The notes: generated by a model from the sequence alone, not told the origin. A stretch of 64,000 nt of DNA from Rhynchonema sp. JSB1_4 (GCA_030248065.1 JASAMV010000100.1:1-64000); one strand, 5' to 3'. Numbered from the stretch's first letter, positions 11,359 to 22,837 are shown. Numbers and translations: made by a program.

Positions 11359-11711
11359 GGGGCGGGGCCACGCAAACACGATTGTGGGCCGCGGGTCAGA
11401 AATAATTCTATGTCCAATGACCGCCCCGCGTTTGCGTGGCCGCACTTGCGGGTCGCGCCGGTTTGCGGGTCACTTGAAACATTTATTTAGCAATCACACA
11501 CAAAAATGAACCAATCAGCGCTATGTTACGGCAGTCTGCGACGTTGGCTGGACGCGGATTGGTTAATTTTTGTGTGTTCAGCCAAACAAATGTTTCAAGT
11601 GACCCGCAAACCGCGACCCGCAAGTGCGGCATGCAAACACTCGGCGGTTGTTGGACATACAGAGTATTTTTCTGACCCGCTACCCGCGCCCGCGTTTGCA
11701 TGGCCGCGCCC
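11359..11711. mobile_element. PIF/Harbinger-type MITE nested in the hAT relic
   Basis: A 353-bp fold-back sequence has ends GGGGCGGGGCCACGCAAAC and GTTTGCATGGCCGCGCCC. It is flanked by TTA on both sides (11356-11358 and 11712-11714), the PIF/Harbinger target duplication. Internal inverted segments include CTTGCGGGTCGCG..GGTTTGCGGGTCACTTG and its complement. It splits the hAT transposase fragment, so it inserted later than the hAT. Confidence 0.8.
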
Positions 11712-11914
11712 TTACAACAGCTTGGCGAACTATAATGATTGCATAATTTTTTACTTTTTGTTCTCAAAACTTAATCCCGATCCCGCTACTTTTTTGGGCG
11801 GGATCGGGATCGGGATCGGGATTGACTTTTTCAAAATGACGGGATCGGGATCGGGATCGGGATCAGAAAAAGGGCCCGGGATCCCGGGATCGGGATCCCG
11901 TTCGAACACTGCCT

Positions 11915-13077
11915 GTGACACGAGGAACTGCGATTACACGTCGGTGGCACTTGGTAAGCCTTTGTATAGTCTGTGAAACATCAGTCAGATGTGTTTGGTT
12001 CGGAAGTGTGTTGCACATAACGTCGAAAAGGCAGACATTTTTGTTCCCTTTGACCTCCTCGCTCGCGCAGGAAATGGTTCACAGGATCGTCTTCAGTGTA
12101 AATGCGTTCAGATGCCCGCAACTGAGAGTCATTGGTGAACTTACGTTTTTAAATTTCCTTGCCGCGCCGTTTGTTTGTTTTACCAAGCAGCGTGTGAAAA
12201 GGAGACAGAAAATGTAAATGTTATGGCACCTTTTCTGAAAAATATAAAGGTTGAAAATCCGGATTCTCGTATGAACAAGCAAGATATACTACGTATACGT
12301 ATTAATGTATGCTCACCAGATGCTTTCTCAAGTGGATTACTTTGTTTTGGCACTCTACATATCCCGAAAGCTACACGTGTTTTTTCACAGTTGAAGTTAC
12401 AAAAGCTTGGTCTGTGAGATATAGACCAAGAAAACTTCGGGAATTTTCCTTCACAATAAGCAAAAAGTTTTGTTTTGCAGTCTTGAGAAAAACCTACCCA
12501 ACTATTGTAAAAAGATGGCGCTCGTACGGTTCGCCATTTACAATTCATCATCTAAAAACAATGCGAATTCAACGCAAAATCAACATAGAGCATTAATGCC
12601 AAAACTGACTTGGCTGCAGGCGTTTGCACAGTGTTTTCAGTGCGCCGGTTAGCTGTTCTTACGCGATTACGGTACCCGGGTGCTAATACCGGTGCTGTTT
12701 TTGTCATTGCAAGCAAGACCCAAAGCAGAAACTCTTTGCTGCGAAACGACTCCAACGAGCTCAAATTTCAACTAATGGTTCAATTAAGCGGAGCATTTCC
12801 CCACAAAGTGTTCCATCTTCTGCTGCATAGAGCACACCCACTGTTGCCCCTAAACCGATATAAAATGCATGACTTGTTGAAAATTGTATCTTTATGCGCC
12901 CGTGGTGACAGAGAGTTCCACATACATTGTAACACATTTCATAACTATGTATACACACCCACCCCAAAGCACGCCTTTCTGAAAAGATCAAGCCCTAATG
13001 CGTGCCATTTTTGCTTCCGTTTTCAAAAATATTTGATACTTTGTACCTCAAGTCAGTCGCGCGGATTCAGCTTTTGA
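11915..13077 (+). other. Orphan coding-like fragments
   Basis: Several plus-strand stretches have protein-like composition in different frames. 11970-12217 includes FSVNAFRCPQLRVIGELTFL. 12309-12417 ends SQLKLQKLGL. 12760-13077 includes LLHRAHPLLPLNRYKMHDLL and HCNTFHNYVYTPTPKHAF. I could not join them with splice sites and recognise no family. The first contains the TGAAACATCA motif at 11974 in frame. They may be exons of a fast-evolving gene or debris of a larger element. Confidence 0.25.
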
Positions 13078-13157
13078 CCAAAGGGGGGGGGGCAAACCCC
13101 AAAAGGCATTTTTATCTATTTTTTTCAAGGATCGCTTTTCATCCGGCGCCTACTTGA

Positions 13158-13432
13158 TTGGGCGATTTTAAGCCAAATACATACCATGCAAATTATGAGC
13201 ACGCGAGCGTTGCGCGCGAGAATTTTGCACTTTTTTTGCACGCACGGTACATTTCATGGAAACGGGTGTATCTGACGAGCGAAGCGCGTGATTTTTTGGA
13301 GCTTTGAAGTCTATCCGAGTAAAAATCCTGCGATTTGGGGGTCCTTTTTCGTTTTCTTCTCTCCGTAATGTGGCGCCCTTCACGGCTTTGACAAAAAAAG
13401 GAGAGCCAAGGTCCCTCTGCCCCCTGGATCGG
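13158..13432. repeat. Dispersed repeat, GCGATTTTAAGCC family, copy B
   Basis: This stretch parallels 7063-7310 block for block: GCGATTTTAAGCC, GAGAATTTTGCAC, ATCTGACGAGCGAAGCGCG, AAAATCCTGCGATTTGGGG and GCGCCCTTCA. It ends five bases before the left arm of the fold-back element, which may have inserted at its edge. Confidence 0.6.
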
Positions 13433-13437
13433 TACCT

Positions 13438-15941
13438 GGCCAAGACGTAGGGCCGGTCAAGACGTAAGGTTCGGCGACACGTAGGGTTGGACAAGACGTA
13501 GGGTACAAGCGGCAAGACGTAGGGTTCACTGGACAACACGTAGGGTTCACTGGTCAAGACGTAGGGTTCATGAAATGCAAAAAGTTTGAAAAGTGGTAGG
13601 AATCTGCCATGCATGGAGATGTATTACCGTGGTTCAGTGCATGGCATTCACCCACTCTGTTTCAAGTCATATTGAGCATGGGATATGCACGATTGGACCG
13701 TTTTATCCGAAACATCGCAAGTTGTCAAAAATATGACATATACCCCTTACAAGGTAAATGTTCAATTAGCAAGCACGCAAGCTGAAATGAAGCTGGCACG
13801 AGCGTACCTTCACCGACGCCAACCATTCAGGTACCAAACAATTCCGGCTGCGATGCTGAACACATTGGTTGTACTCATTTCACGGTTGCTTAAAGTTTCG
13901 TTGGTCAAATGAGCGGTATACGCCCATGTGCACCTGACATGGTACATACATACATATGTATATATGTACATATACTCTGTATGTCGGTATGTGTTGTGAC
14001 CTTGGTCTGTTATCACATGTCGACATGTACCCACACTCTACCAATCTATGTATACATACAGTATATACGTCAGGTGCACGCTGGCATACGTGCACCAGAC
14101 AATGAAAGGGCGCCGCAGTGAAACCAAACCACAGCTGATGGTTGTGCAACATTATACGGCGGCACCTTCAAACAGTGTGCTGTACATTGTTCAGAATCAT
14201 ATTCAGTTGCGTGTGCGCGTGTTAATCCTTTGTGACAACTCAAGGCGAGGATGTGAAGTTACAATATGATAACAATGGGAAACTTATTATCCCATCGGCA
14301 AGCAAGCGCAGAATCCGGAAGAATTTGAAATCAGACAAATATGAATATTATACGTTGGATAATACGTGGGCGGAGTACCCGCAAGATAGGTATTTGGACA
14401 AAGATTCACCGGTGTTCCTGAAATTGGAACCAGGTGAAACATCAAAGTATAAGATTATAGAAATGGACGAGCGAGACGCCCGAAATTTAGGATGGTCTGA
14501 TACTGATATTACGGGATATACAGTGACCCCAGAACAGTATGAGGATCTAAATCAGAAACGGGAATTAAATAAGAGCCCGGCTGAAAAGCGGGCATGCGCC
14601 AAACAGACGATCGTTGCGTTGTTGTTGCGCGCGTTGTTCCTGCATTTGATGATACAGCTCATATTTTCTGATTTTTTTTGTTGTGGAGCCGTACATTTTG
14701 TCTAATTTTGTTGCATCCTGAATATGTATGTACATACAGTGAACATATTACATACTTTTACGCACATTTTGGGGTCTCTGTCACCTTTACTGCTTGTCCT
14801 GTCCACTTGAATTTTCAAATTTCTTGTTTTTCTGGCTTTATGCCATCTGTCTGATGTCATTTATTCATTTGTGCTTGATATCAACGTTCGCACGGGTACG
14901 CCAATGGGCACATCACGGGGGTTTGTGTATTTTCTGAGTGGTTTCGCTTTACATGATACGGTGCAATACATGTTACTTGTTGCTGTAAAGCCATTTATAT
15001 TATCAGATAAAGTGTGCATGTGCGAATATAAAGTACCAGTAACAGAACAAGGTCACAACATATATGTATGTATGGGCAATCCATCGGCTCATGGCACTTT
15101 TTGTACACACAGCGCATGCAGCAGCACACGGCCGCACACGCCTATTTCTAAACAAAATGTACACTTTGAGCGAGTGTCATACTTTGATGACCGCTTTTTA
15201 ATTTATCCGGTTTTCATTTGCTGCTTGCCATAACACTTTTCTGCACAGTTGCAAAATTTGGGGATGTTTCAACGGATAACTGCAGAGAATAGACGCATTC
15301 ATTGACGGCAGTAATGCAGCATGCAGCCTGTGTGTGCGAGTGCCATGAGCTGGTGGATTGCCTATACATATGTGCCAGGGCACGTGCACATGCGCGCAGC
15401 TGACGTACATATATGTATATGTACAGTATGTATGTACCATGTCAGGTGCACATGGGCGTATACCGCTCATTTGACCAACGAAACTTTAAGCAACCGTGAA
15501 ATGAGTACAACCAATGTGTTCAGCATCGCAGCCGGAATTGTTTGGTACCTGAATGGTTGACGTCGGTGAAGGTACGCTCGTGCCAGCTTCATTTCAGCCT
15601 GCGTGCTTGCTAATTGAACATTTACCTTGTAAGGGGTATATGTCATATTTTTGACAACTTGCGATGTTTCGGATAAAACGGTCCAATCGTGCATATCCCA
15701 TGCTCAATATGACTTGAAACAGAGTGGGTGAATGCCATGCACTGAACCACGGTAATACATCTCCATGCATGGCAGATTCCTACCACTTTTCAAACTTTTT
15801 GCATTTCATGAACCCTACGTCTTGACCAGTGAACCCTACGTGTTGTCCAGTGAACCCTACGTCTTGCCGCTTGTACCCTACGTCTTGTCCAACCCTACGT
15901 GTCGCCGAACCCTACGTCTTGACCGGCCCTACGTCTTGGCC
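13438..15941. mobile_element. Large fold-back element with 516-bp inverted arms
   Basis: Positions 13438-13953 and 15426-15941 are inverted copies of each other, each 516 bp, with only a few mismatches (about 99% identity by eye). The outer part of each arm consists of about seven tandem units of the type AAGACGTAGGGTTCACTGG. The inner part carries the same 75-codon open frame in both arms. A 1.47-kb unique centre contains the open frame at 14232. I found no short target duplication at the ends. This could be a Foldback-type transposon or a recent inverted duplication. Confidence 0.8.
14232..14705 (+). CDS. Hypothetical hydrophilic protein inside fold-back element
   Basis: This is the longest convincing frame in the centre of the fold-back element. 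The reading is open from before the nominal ATG. It is rich in charged residues, with segments GEDVKLQYDNNGKLIIP, SDKYEYYTLDNTWAEYPQD, DERDARNLGWSDTDITGYTV and TPEQYEDLNQKRELN. The last about 40 codons become hydrophobic and may be non-coding read-through. The family is not recognised; there are no transposase or integrase motifs. It carries the dispersed TGAAACATCA motif in frame as GETS at 14435. It could be element cargo or an exon of a host gene caught between the arms. Confidence 0.4.
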   Translation: MTTQGEDVKLQYDNNGKLIIPSASKRRIRKNLKSDKYEYYTLDNTWAEYPQDRYLDKDSPVFLKLEPGETSKYKIIEMDERDARNLGWSDTDITGYTVTPEQYEDLNQKRELNKSPAEKRACAKQTIVALLLRALFLHLMIQLIFSDFFCCGAVHFV

Positions 15942-16139
15942 GACTTCCCCTGGATCCGCTAGTGCCTCAAGTCATCGTTAAAGTGCAGCCAGAAGCTCTT
16001 GAAAATTTTAATTCAAACGAAGTAAAATGCATGCGGTTAGGTGCGGTATAGATGATTGCGACCGGCGTGACCGAGGTTATAAAGGAGTCAAATTTCAAGG
16101 TTGCTTTGAAAATGGAAAGCAGTTATCTGAGCAGGATAA

Positions 16140-16415
16140 CGGGACGAAGATCGATATCAAATTTGGTGATCGGTTGTGAGGTGTGTGTCGCATTACCTTA
16201 GTCGCACGTGATTGTTCATCAAGGACATTAAAAAATTTGCTGGATCCACTAGTTTCGTCCAGCCTTTTAGTTATTAATTTTTGGTCGGGGAACATCTTTA
16301 ACACACTGGACAAAACCAGTGACATTACCAAGTTTATTAAAATCTTTAATGTCACGTAACCGATCCTCTCCCATCCGATCACCACCAAGTTTGACATCGC
16401 TGTTAGACCGTGTTC
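16140..16415. mobile_element. Palindromic repeat, GATCGG / TTTCGTCCAG family
   Basis: The left end reads AAATTTGGTGATCGG and the right end CCGATCACCACCAAGTTTGAC; the two halves are roughly self-complementary. It matches 38937-39191 over GGATCCACTAG / GGAGCCACTGA, then TTTCGTCCAG, GTAGTTATT and GGTCGGGGAACATCTTT. Shorter relatives occur at 23505-23612. It is a non-autonomous fold-back element in the upstream region of the calcium-sensor gene. Confidence 0.6.
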
Positions 16416-16577
16416 CTGTGGCTTTTTAATGACCTCATACACACACATGGCGGTGTACTAGGTCATCGTCAGTGCGAATGCACCCAATGGCCAGAAGCAA
16501 ACATGGTTTCGCTTAGGTTTCCGCTCAAGAAAAATGTATTCTTTCAAAATACTTTTTTCTTCAAAATTTTTATTCAG

Positions 16578-19302
16578 ATCCGCCCCTGGATCTCGATGAC
16601 GACCTACAGCTGCCGATGTACAAAGGCGGCAACAAACACATTTCGCTCGCCGAAGTTTGCAAACAAACGGGACTGAGTGCTCAACAAGTGAAATTCCTGT
16701 ACCGCGGATATAAACAGGTTTGGGCGCTTCTGGATATAATTTTTTTCATATTTTCTATGGTGAAGTAAAGCCCCAATACCGATATGATGGGACGATTTTG
16801 GGATTCCTGTTCGAGGTGGAATTACTGTGCTAAACTTCGGGGTAAAAATGTACTGCATGGATATTGCATGGACTGTATCTTGCACAATTAGGCTGAAAAT
16901 GACAGGTCACCTTTGTTAGACACATCATGTCCACATATGGTTTTTTTGCCGACAAGAAAATCAGATCCTCTGCGCTTGTGTGCTACCGTTACCGGAGTCC
17001 ACGTTTGGTCCCGGAAATTCAATCCCGGTCATTTCGGCCCCGGCTGCAGCCCAGGCATTATGAGGTACAGACGATGACCCAGTGCACGCCCGTCTGTGAA
17101 GGCAGCTGATCCAAGCAGAGGCATGTTGCTGTACAATTCTCCAAGAGAACAAGAACAAGCCCAACAGCTTCTTAGCATGGCCTGGCCTTGCTATCCGCCC
17201 AGAATAACGTTCAGCACTTAAAGATTTTTAAATGCCATGAAACATCAGGAATGCCCCAGTGGGCTCACAACCGAGGCCGATTTCGTCCGAATCTACCGTC
17301 AGTGCTTTCCCAAATCCGTCAATGATGATTACGCCAAACGATCGTTTGCCGCAATGAGAACGTCCGACGAAGCGACAGAGATTAGATTTGTGGTTGGTAT
17401 ATAAATCTGGCCTCTTCAGTATTGTTTTTGGGCACTAATTTCGAGCGGCATTCAAGTGAACTGTTTGAGAACAACCTTTGCACTGGTCGAAGTTAGTCGT
17501 ATGAACGATTCACACAAGTCGGAACAAACCGACCTCCACGTTTGATGCTCTCTGACTGTCTAAATGTTTCAGGACCTTCTCAACCTGCTGGTGCGTCTGC
17601 GTCAATGTTCAGGTGAGTTCTAGTTGGATTTTAACTTCGGAACCAAGTTTTTCAGGTCCGAACTTTTAAGTTGAAGCCCGGCATGTCTTGACCGGTCCAG
17701 CCCCCCACGTGAACACATGATCCGTGCACTGGCTATAGCGGTCACGGACCCGAGCCATGCACGCATACGCGCTTACGGATCAGGCAACGCGGAGAAGACC
17801 CCAAAAAAATACTTTCCCTGACGCGTGGTGCACCTGGTCATCGTCAGTGCGAATGCACCAGACAGACCCTTTACCAAAAACACGCCAATACTTCGTTGTA
17901 TATACTCAGGTGAGCAGAAAGTACGTTGGACATTTCGCCTTGTCGATCCGGCTCGTGCTGGTCGCGTGTCACAAAAAGAGTTCGTCGATTTCATTGCATC
18001 CATTCACGCACTGAATGGCACGCCATTTGAAAATAATCACGATAAACATCAGTGGCCGTCGGCTGTCTCGCGTGAGTTTTGTGGGGGTGTATTTGGTTGA
18101 TTTCTGCGCGGGCGGGAGAAATAGCAAGGAAAAACAAGCGGTTTTTTTTAATTCGGCATTTGAAAACCTGCTGACATGAGCAAAAAATGCACGTTCCGTT
18201 ATTGATTACGTTGGGCTGTTGCGATTTAGTTTTCTACATAGATCTTGAAAGAGACCGACCAAACCAGAATCAACGCACGATGTTTTCTGACTTGGCCGAG
18301 ACCCAAACGCATGATCACGCCCCAATAATAACATATGGTACAAATGTCGATGTGTAAATCGTTGACCACCGAAGCTAGCCTGTTTCGAGTTATGTACTCT
18401 ATCTGCTGTATATTTTTCGAATCTAAATTTTTTTTAATTTATACTTAATTGTTTTTAGCTCAAGATACTTTGACCGACGGCAAAGTAACTTCCCATGGAG
18501 GGATAGCGTCACTATTCGTTGGTAAGAGAACACAACTACTGCAAATGCGTCAAAGGTCACAAAAACGCACGCAAAAGATATCACTCGCCTATGCACAAAA
18601 CTGCACTGATTTCTATTGGGAAACTTTTTTGAATCACGTTGCTAGTGTTTCTACCTTCTTCATAGTGACATGAACGGGACTGGGGGTTTTTCTTTTCAAA
18701 TTGGGCAGGTAAACTTGCAATTGGCTAGTTAATCCGAAAATCTACCAGCCAGAATAACTAAAAACTAGCCAATCCTAAAACTGGGTGGTAAATCTCAAAA
18801 TCTCACCAACCAGTTTGGGTACTGAACTGAAAATCTACCAGGTAGCCAATCTAAAATCTTAGTAGCCAATGGCTCGGTCATTAAGCCATAACAGAGTAGT
18901 AACCATGTGCGATTAACGGCAAATCGGACACCAAAATAGTGTTTAAAACAGTTCACTCTGAAGGATGGCACTATAAAGATGGTAGACTGTACTTGTTAAA
19001 TATTTTCGATTTTTTTCAAAAAAGAATCAATGTTTTTCAGTTGCCGGCGGTCTGGTGAACATCGCCTCAACGGTCAGCCGTGATTCTGAACTTGGCTCCA
19101 GCGCGGACACTGAACCCGACTCCATCGCCAGGGCGTTATTTCAGGTATACAGTAGAAAGTATTGAGTTTAAAAAACATTTAATGTTTTTGCAATTTACTC
19201 CTTTATTGTTGACTATTCTTTCAGAAACTGGATCGAGATGGTGACGGTTACATTACGGAGGATGACTATGTTGCGCAACTGACCAATCCAGTTGGTTTTT
19301 AG
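16578..19302 (+). CDS. KChIP/neuronal-calcium-sensor-like protein
   Basis: Seven exons join in consistent phase: 16578-16717, 17249-17392, 17573-17612, 17910-18071, 18459-18521, 19041-19144 and 19225-19302 (TAG). They give 242 visible residues. Hallmarks of Kv-channel-interacting proteins are LSAQQVKFLYRGYKQECPSG, then FVRIYRQCFPKSVNDDYAKR, LLNLLVRLRQ and KVRWTFRLVD. EF-hand 1 is the non-binding CPSG type, as in the family. The EF2 loop (RTSDEATEIRF) and EF3 loop (DPARAGRVSQKE) have lost chelating residues. Only EF4 (DRDGDGYITEDD) is canonical, with D instead of E at position 12. The EF3-EF4 linker is unusually long. Family members bind calcium and modulate K4-type potassium channels; that role is inferred. 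The 5' exon was not found; polyadenylation signals lie at 20114-20123. Confidence 0.88.
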
Positions 19303-19496
19303 AGCAAAAGAGAGAAAAACCTAATTCTACTGACGCTTTCTTGTATTCAAAAGTAATAATACGCACATCACGAGAAACATATTGCGGCATTGTGGTCACC
19401 TTGTTTGTATTTGTGCGCCACACGCAACAGCCGCGCGTTCTACTGATGTGTCACAGGAAGGAAAGATATAAACAGCATCTACTGTAGTGCCAGTAA

Positions 19497-19840
19497 GGGC
19501 GCCCTTGGTCATAGTGGAAAATGGAAATGCAAAAATATTCTATGTCCAAGTTTTCCATTTCCATTTCCAATATGACTAAGGGCCTACTGGAAATGGAAAA
19601 TGGAAATGAAACAAAACATTTTCAGTGTGAAATTTGACCAATCAGCGGCCGAGAATTGAGTGGAACAGAAAATGTTTTTGTCACATGTCAAAACATGGCT
19701 GCTGCAGTAAATGTTTTATTTCATTTCCATTTTCCATTTCCAGTATGCCCTTAGTCATATTGGAAATGGAAATGGAAAACTTGGACATAGATTATTTTTT
19801 GCATTTCCATTTCCATTTTCCACTATGACTAAGGGCGCCC
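19497..19840. mobile_element. Tourist-like MITE pair around a second palindrome
   Basis: The block is flanked by TAA on both sides (19494-19496 and 19841-19843). It begins GGGCGCCCTTGGTCATAG and ends CTATGACTAAGGGCGCCC. It contains two inverted copies of a palindromic unit of about 90-100 bp. They flank a different palindrome (about 19585-19746) with ends TACTGGAAATGG / CCATTTCCAGTA. A single solo unit is present at 32015-32113. The TAA duplication fits PIF/Harbinger mobilisation. Confidence 0.8.
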
Positions 19841-20311
19841 TAAATCAGAAGGGACCCAAAACGGGTGTGCCAGATCACACCACCAGGCTTTTTATGAATA
19901 TTGTGCGCGCGCGCTTTTATTTTGCAACCAACTCAACCGTGATCGTTTCAGGAAAAAAATGAAGAAATGGATAGTTTGCTGCCACTGTTCGTTCCCCCTC
20001 CAAACAGGTTACAACCCAATGACGACACCCATTGATTTACCGTGATAAACCTCATCTATTGCACACATTGTCACCGTTTAAAGTTGTTATCTGTGGCTGC
20101 ATTTGTGGCTTTGAATAAATAAAACAAGTGTTCTTTTCACTCGGAAAATATAAGCTCATGTTTTAGAGATGTAGTATTGCCACGACAAAACGTCACGGGG
20201 TGTAGAAATTCGAAACATAAGCGCACAGCAAATTCGGAATTATTGGCGCTAAAACGTGTGAGCAAAGCGCCCGAAACAGTGCCACTTCAAACTAAAAGCT
20301 ACCAAAAAGCA

Positions 20312-20510
20312 TTAGACCCAGTCCCTGGCTTTCTCATCATGCCCTACCAGTTCACCGAATTCGTCCAATAACATTGGTTGATCAAATGTTTCATTTTCTT
20401 GCGATTGACCACTTTCCAATAGCGGCTCGATGGCTGGGTCCCTGGTTAGATGATCTTCATTTTGTCGTTGTTCTGCTGACTCGTTTGGGTTTGACAGCTC
20501 GGTCGAGTGC
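20312..20510 (-). CDS. Acidic C-terminal exon of an unknown gene
   Basis: After acceptor actcag, an exon of 199 bp encodes 65 residues and ends in TAA at 20312. The product is acidic and Gln/Glu-rich: NPNESAEQRQNEDHLTRDP, LLESGQSQENETFDQPMLL, DEFGELVGHDEKARDWV. Composition and the clean acceptor support coding sequence. The upstream exons on the minus strand were not identified; the open frame continuing to 20776 beyond the acceptor looks non-coding. No family recognised. Confidence 0.45.
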
Positions 20511-21499
20511 CTGAGTTTTAAAGAGCGAGATTCAGAAGTGATTTTCGAATTGCAGCAGTTTTGCACTGTTTTGATCATTATTATGTTTATGTACCGGTAC
20601 AATGAAACGGTTTTTTTCGCACAAATGCAGAAACAAGTCTTAGATCCCAGAAATAAAATAATGGAATTCTGGCAATGACAGTGGCTACCACTCCTCCCAT
20701 CAGTGAACCCCGCATGCCTGGGGTAGTTTAGTAGCGAAACACAGCGCACTGCACGCACATGTAAGTTTGCATCCAAAGGGACTGGATGGTAAATTTGAAT
20801 AATTTATATCCAGTTATTTGTGGTTTGACTTGGCATCAAACTTGGTACCGGGCCAGGAATACGTGCTTTAAAGTTGCTTGCATGAGATAGGATTTAGTGC
20901 TCATGTCACATTATTGTGGAAAAAGTTGTCGAAACAGAACACCTGGGGGACAAACAATATTGACCAAATTCGATGCCTCTGTATATGTGGCCGGGAACTT
21001 TTTTTACGTTTGAGGTTTGAAAGTGCGCGCGAACCACAAAGCAAGGCACCCGGCGACTGTACAAAAATGCACATTACAATGTATTCTACCTTGTCGTCGC
21101 TTCAACTGTTGCTGTTGCAAGTGGCAATCGCTATAAACGCACGAAAACATTTTCTCTTTATTTTCTCTTTACTTTCTTTCAAATGAAATGCAAGAGGAAA
21201 TCGGCAAACCCGTGGCTCGAACTATTGTCAACCATATCCGTCAGCCCACTGCTGCATGAACAGGTAGCGCAATGTCCACTTGTATTCGAATGATATGACG
21301 CACTGGGCTTGAGCTGATGGCTGTTGCTTGGCGCAGGCATGTATGGGAGACTGTAGCCTGAATTGACAAGGGGAAGCGTTGAGTTGCACCATAACGGGCG
21401 GTATATATGATGCAACCGCGTCTCGGAGGTGCATTTGGCATGGCAAAATGAGTTGTGCCTTCTTGTGTCATACCGCAGGATCTATGGCTGTTCCTGTGA

Positions 21500-21803
21500 T
21501 TTCGACCAGCGTAAAGCTGGAGTTATACTTGTCCATTTTGGGCTTGTAGACAATGAGGACAAATTTTTGTTTGAATCATATTTTGTGACAGCGTTGGATC
21601 ACTAATTTCGACCAGCGTAAAAGTTGTTTCCCTGCACCAAATGAACAACTTTTACGCTGGTCGAAATTAGTGCTCAAAAGCTATTACAAAATATGATTCA
21701 AACAAAAATTTGTCCTCATTGTCTACAAGCCCAAAATGAACAAGTATAACTCCAGCTTTAGAGTTGCTCTGCCCCTTTTGAGTCATTTCTACGCTGGTCG
21801 AAA
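21500..21803. mobile_element. Two nested palindromic elements, TTTCGACCAGCG family
   Basis: The outer element has ends TTTCGACCAGCGTAAA and TACGCTGGTCGAAAT. Its arms include CTGGAGTTATACTTGTCC and CAATGAGGACAAATTTTTG, repeated in inverse orientation. In its centre (21600-21672) sits a second perfect palindrome of the same family, CACTAATTTCGACCAGCG with its inverse. Related sequences recur at 24278, 42002, 62853 and 63018. It is non-coding. Confidence 0.75.
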
Positions 21804-21805
21804 TG

Positions 21806-22116
21806 ACGCAAAAGCCAATCGCAAAACAGTAGAGCGCGGTTTGTTCAACCCAAACGCGGTTCAACAAAGTGCGCTTGCCAGCAAGGTGCATAATCGCCAA
21901 TATTTGGAATTATTGTTCGCTGGTAAAACTTTTGTCCAAATGTTTGAGTCGTATTCTACAAATTTTCTTATTCGTCCAAAAGAATTCGAAACAAACTCGA
22001 CCACGGTCAAAGGATTGTTAGGCTGCAAAGTAAAAATTCCTGAAAAATTTCAAAATCATATCATAGAAAAACGTTTAACCGATGCAGACGTGAGGTCATG
22101 CCTAGATAATCTGTGA
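21806..22116 (+). CDS. Orphan coding-like exon, C-terminal
   Basis: Directly right of the palindromic element, an open frame runs to TGA at 22114. It has good protein composition: ERGLFNPNAVQQSALASKV, RQYLELLFAGKTFVQMFES, TTVKGLLGCKVKIPEKFQ and EKRLTDADVRSCLDNL. I do not recognise the family. Its stop codon is the TGA of a TGAAACATCA motif. It could be a terminal exon or a fragment carried next to a transposon; the upstream junction is inside repeat sequence. Confidence 0.4.
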
Positions 22117-22282
22117 AACATCACACCGCCAGGCCGGACTAACCGCTATCACTGGCAGGCAGCATGGCCCCATCCACCGGGTACATCGACTCATAACTGT
22201 ACGCGTACGGACCCTCGATTGCGCCATTGATACAGTCAGATACCATCACTGGAATAAAATTGGGCTTATATGTATCTTATTA

Positions 22283-22418
22283 TACTGTCGTCAATCCAGA
22301 GCGTCAACGCTTGTGGTCAACTGCAATGCATAATTTCTCACACGCTCATTTAGGGCTGCATGAGTTGGTTGACGATGAGAGTCGACCACTCGCATTGACG
22401 ACTGTGCCATTAGCCTAA
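22283..22418. repeat. Dispersed repeat, GTCAACTGCAATG family, copy A
   Basis: The block contains TGTCGTCAATCC, GTCAACTGCAATGCATAAT, CTCATTTAGGGCTGCATGAG and GACGACTGTGCCATTAGCC. It recurs at 38257-38393 with the same order. A partial relative lies near 31250 (TCAGGGCTGCTTGAGTCGACGA). Ends are inverted (CGTCAA / TTGACG), so this is probably a MITE. Confidence 0.6.
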
Positions 22419-22678
22419 AATTTCTGCTGCTTTTTTCTTACACTGCGCGGAAGATCATCGCGTGCCGCAATGGTTTGTGAATTGGTGAATGGCAGTGTGT
22501 CGTTTGTTTTCATGCCTAATCGGGTGGATGGGCATGATAACAACGGACAGAAGACCCTTCTATGTTGCGTGCGTTGCGTAGTCACCCGCGTAATTTATGA
22601 TATCGAATGAACAAACTATGTACATGATGTGAGTGGCGAATTCTTGTCTGTTCTGAAATGTGGCGTGAAACATCAACT

Positions 22679-22837
22679 ACCGGAGATTTCCGTATAGGAC
22701 CCCCGAAGAGCCTCCAAATTTGGAAACCTTTCTGGACCCCCAGAAGTTCTATTTGGGTAAAATTATTTAACAAAAAGGCCGATTTTCCACCTTTTCCGAA
22801 TGGATCCCCCACGGGGGGCCTTATGGAAAACTCCGGT
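22679..22837. mobile_element. MITE with ACCGGAG ends
   Basis: The ends are ACCGGAGATTTCCGTATAGG and CCTTATGGAAAACTCCGGT, inverted with a few mismatches. The interior is rich in GGACCCCC and related blocks. The left end lies three bases after a TGAAACATCA motif. Sequences near 6545-6585 and 7832-8232 have similar CCGG-type ends. Confidence 0.55.

Larger units (their letters stand above)
10732..11911. mobile_element. hAT transposon relic with 8-bp target duplication
   Basis: The ends are perfect inverted repeats CAGTGTTCGAACGGGAT / ATCCCGTTCGAACACTG. The 8-bp CCTGTGAC precedes the left end (10724-10731) and follows the right end (11912-11919), the hAT hallmark. Both subterminal regions carry tandem GGGATC hexamers (10760-10855 and 11775-11900), probably transposase-binding repeats. 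Inside is the 3' part of an hAT transposase on the minus strand. A second, nested MITE at 11359-11711 interrupts it. The element has lost most of its transposase and cannot be autonomous. Confidence 0.93.

Noticed and set aside
13438..13575. AAGACGTAGGGTTC tandem units as a true telomere tract.
   Set aside because: Units are 17-20 bp, variable, internal and mirrored at the other arm of a fold-back element.
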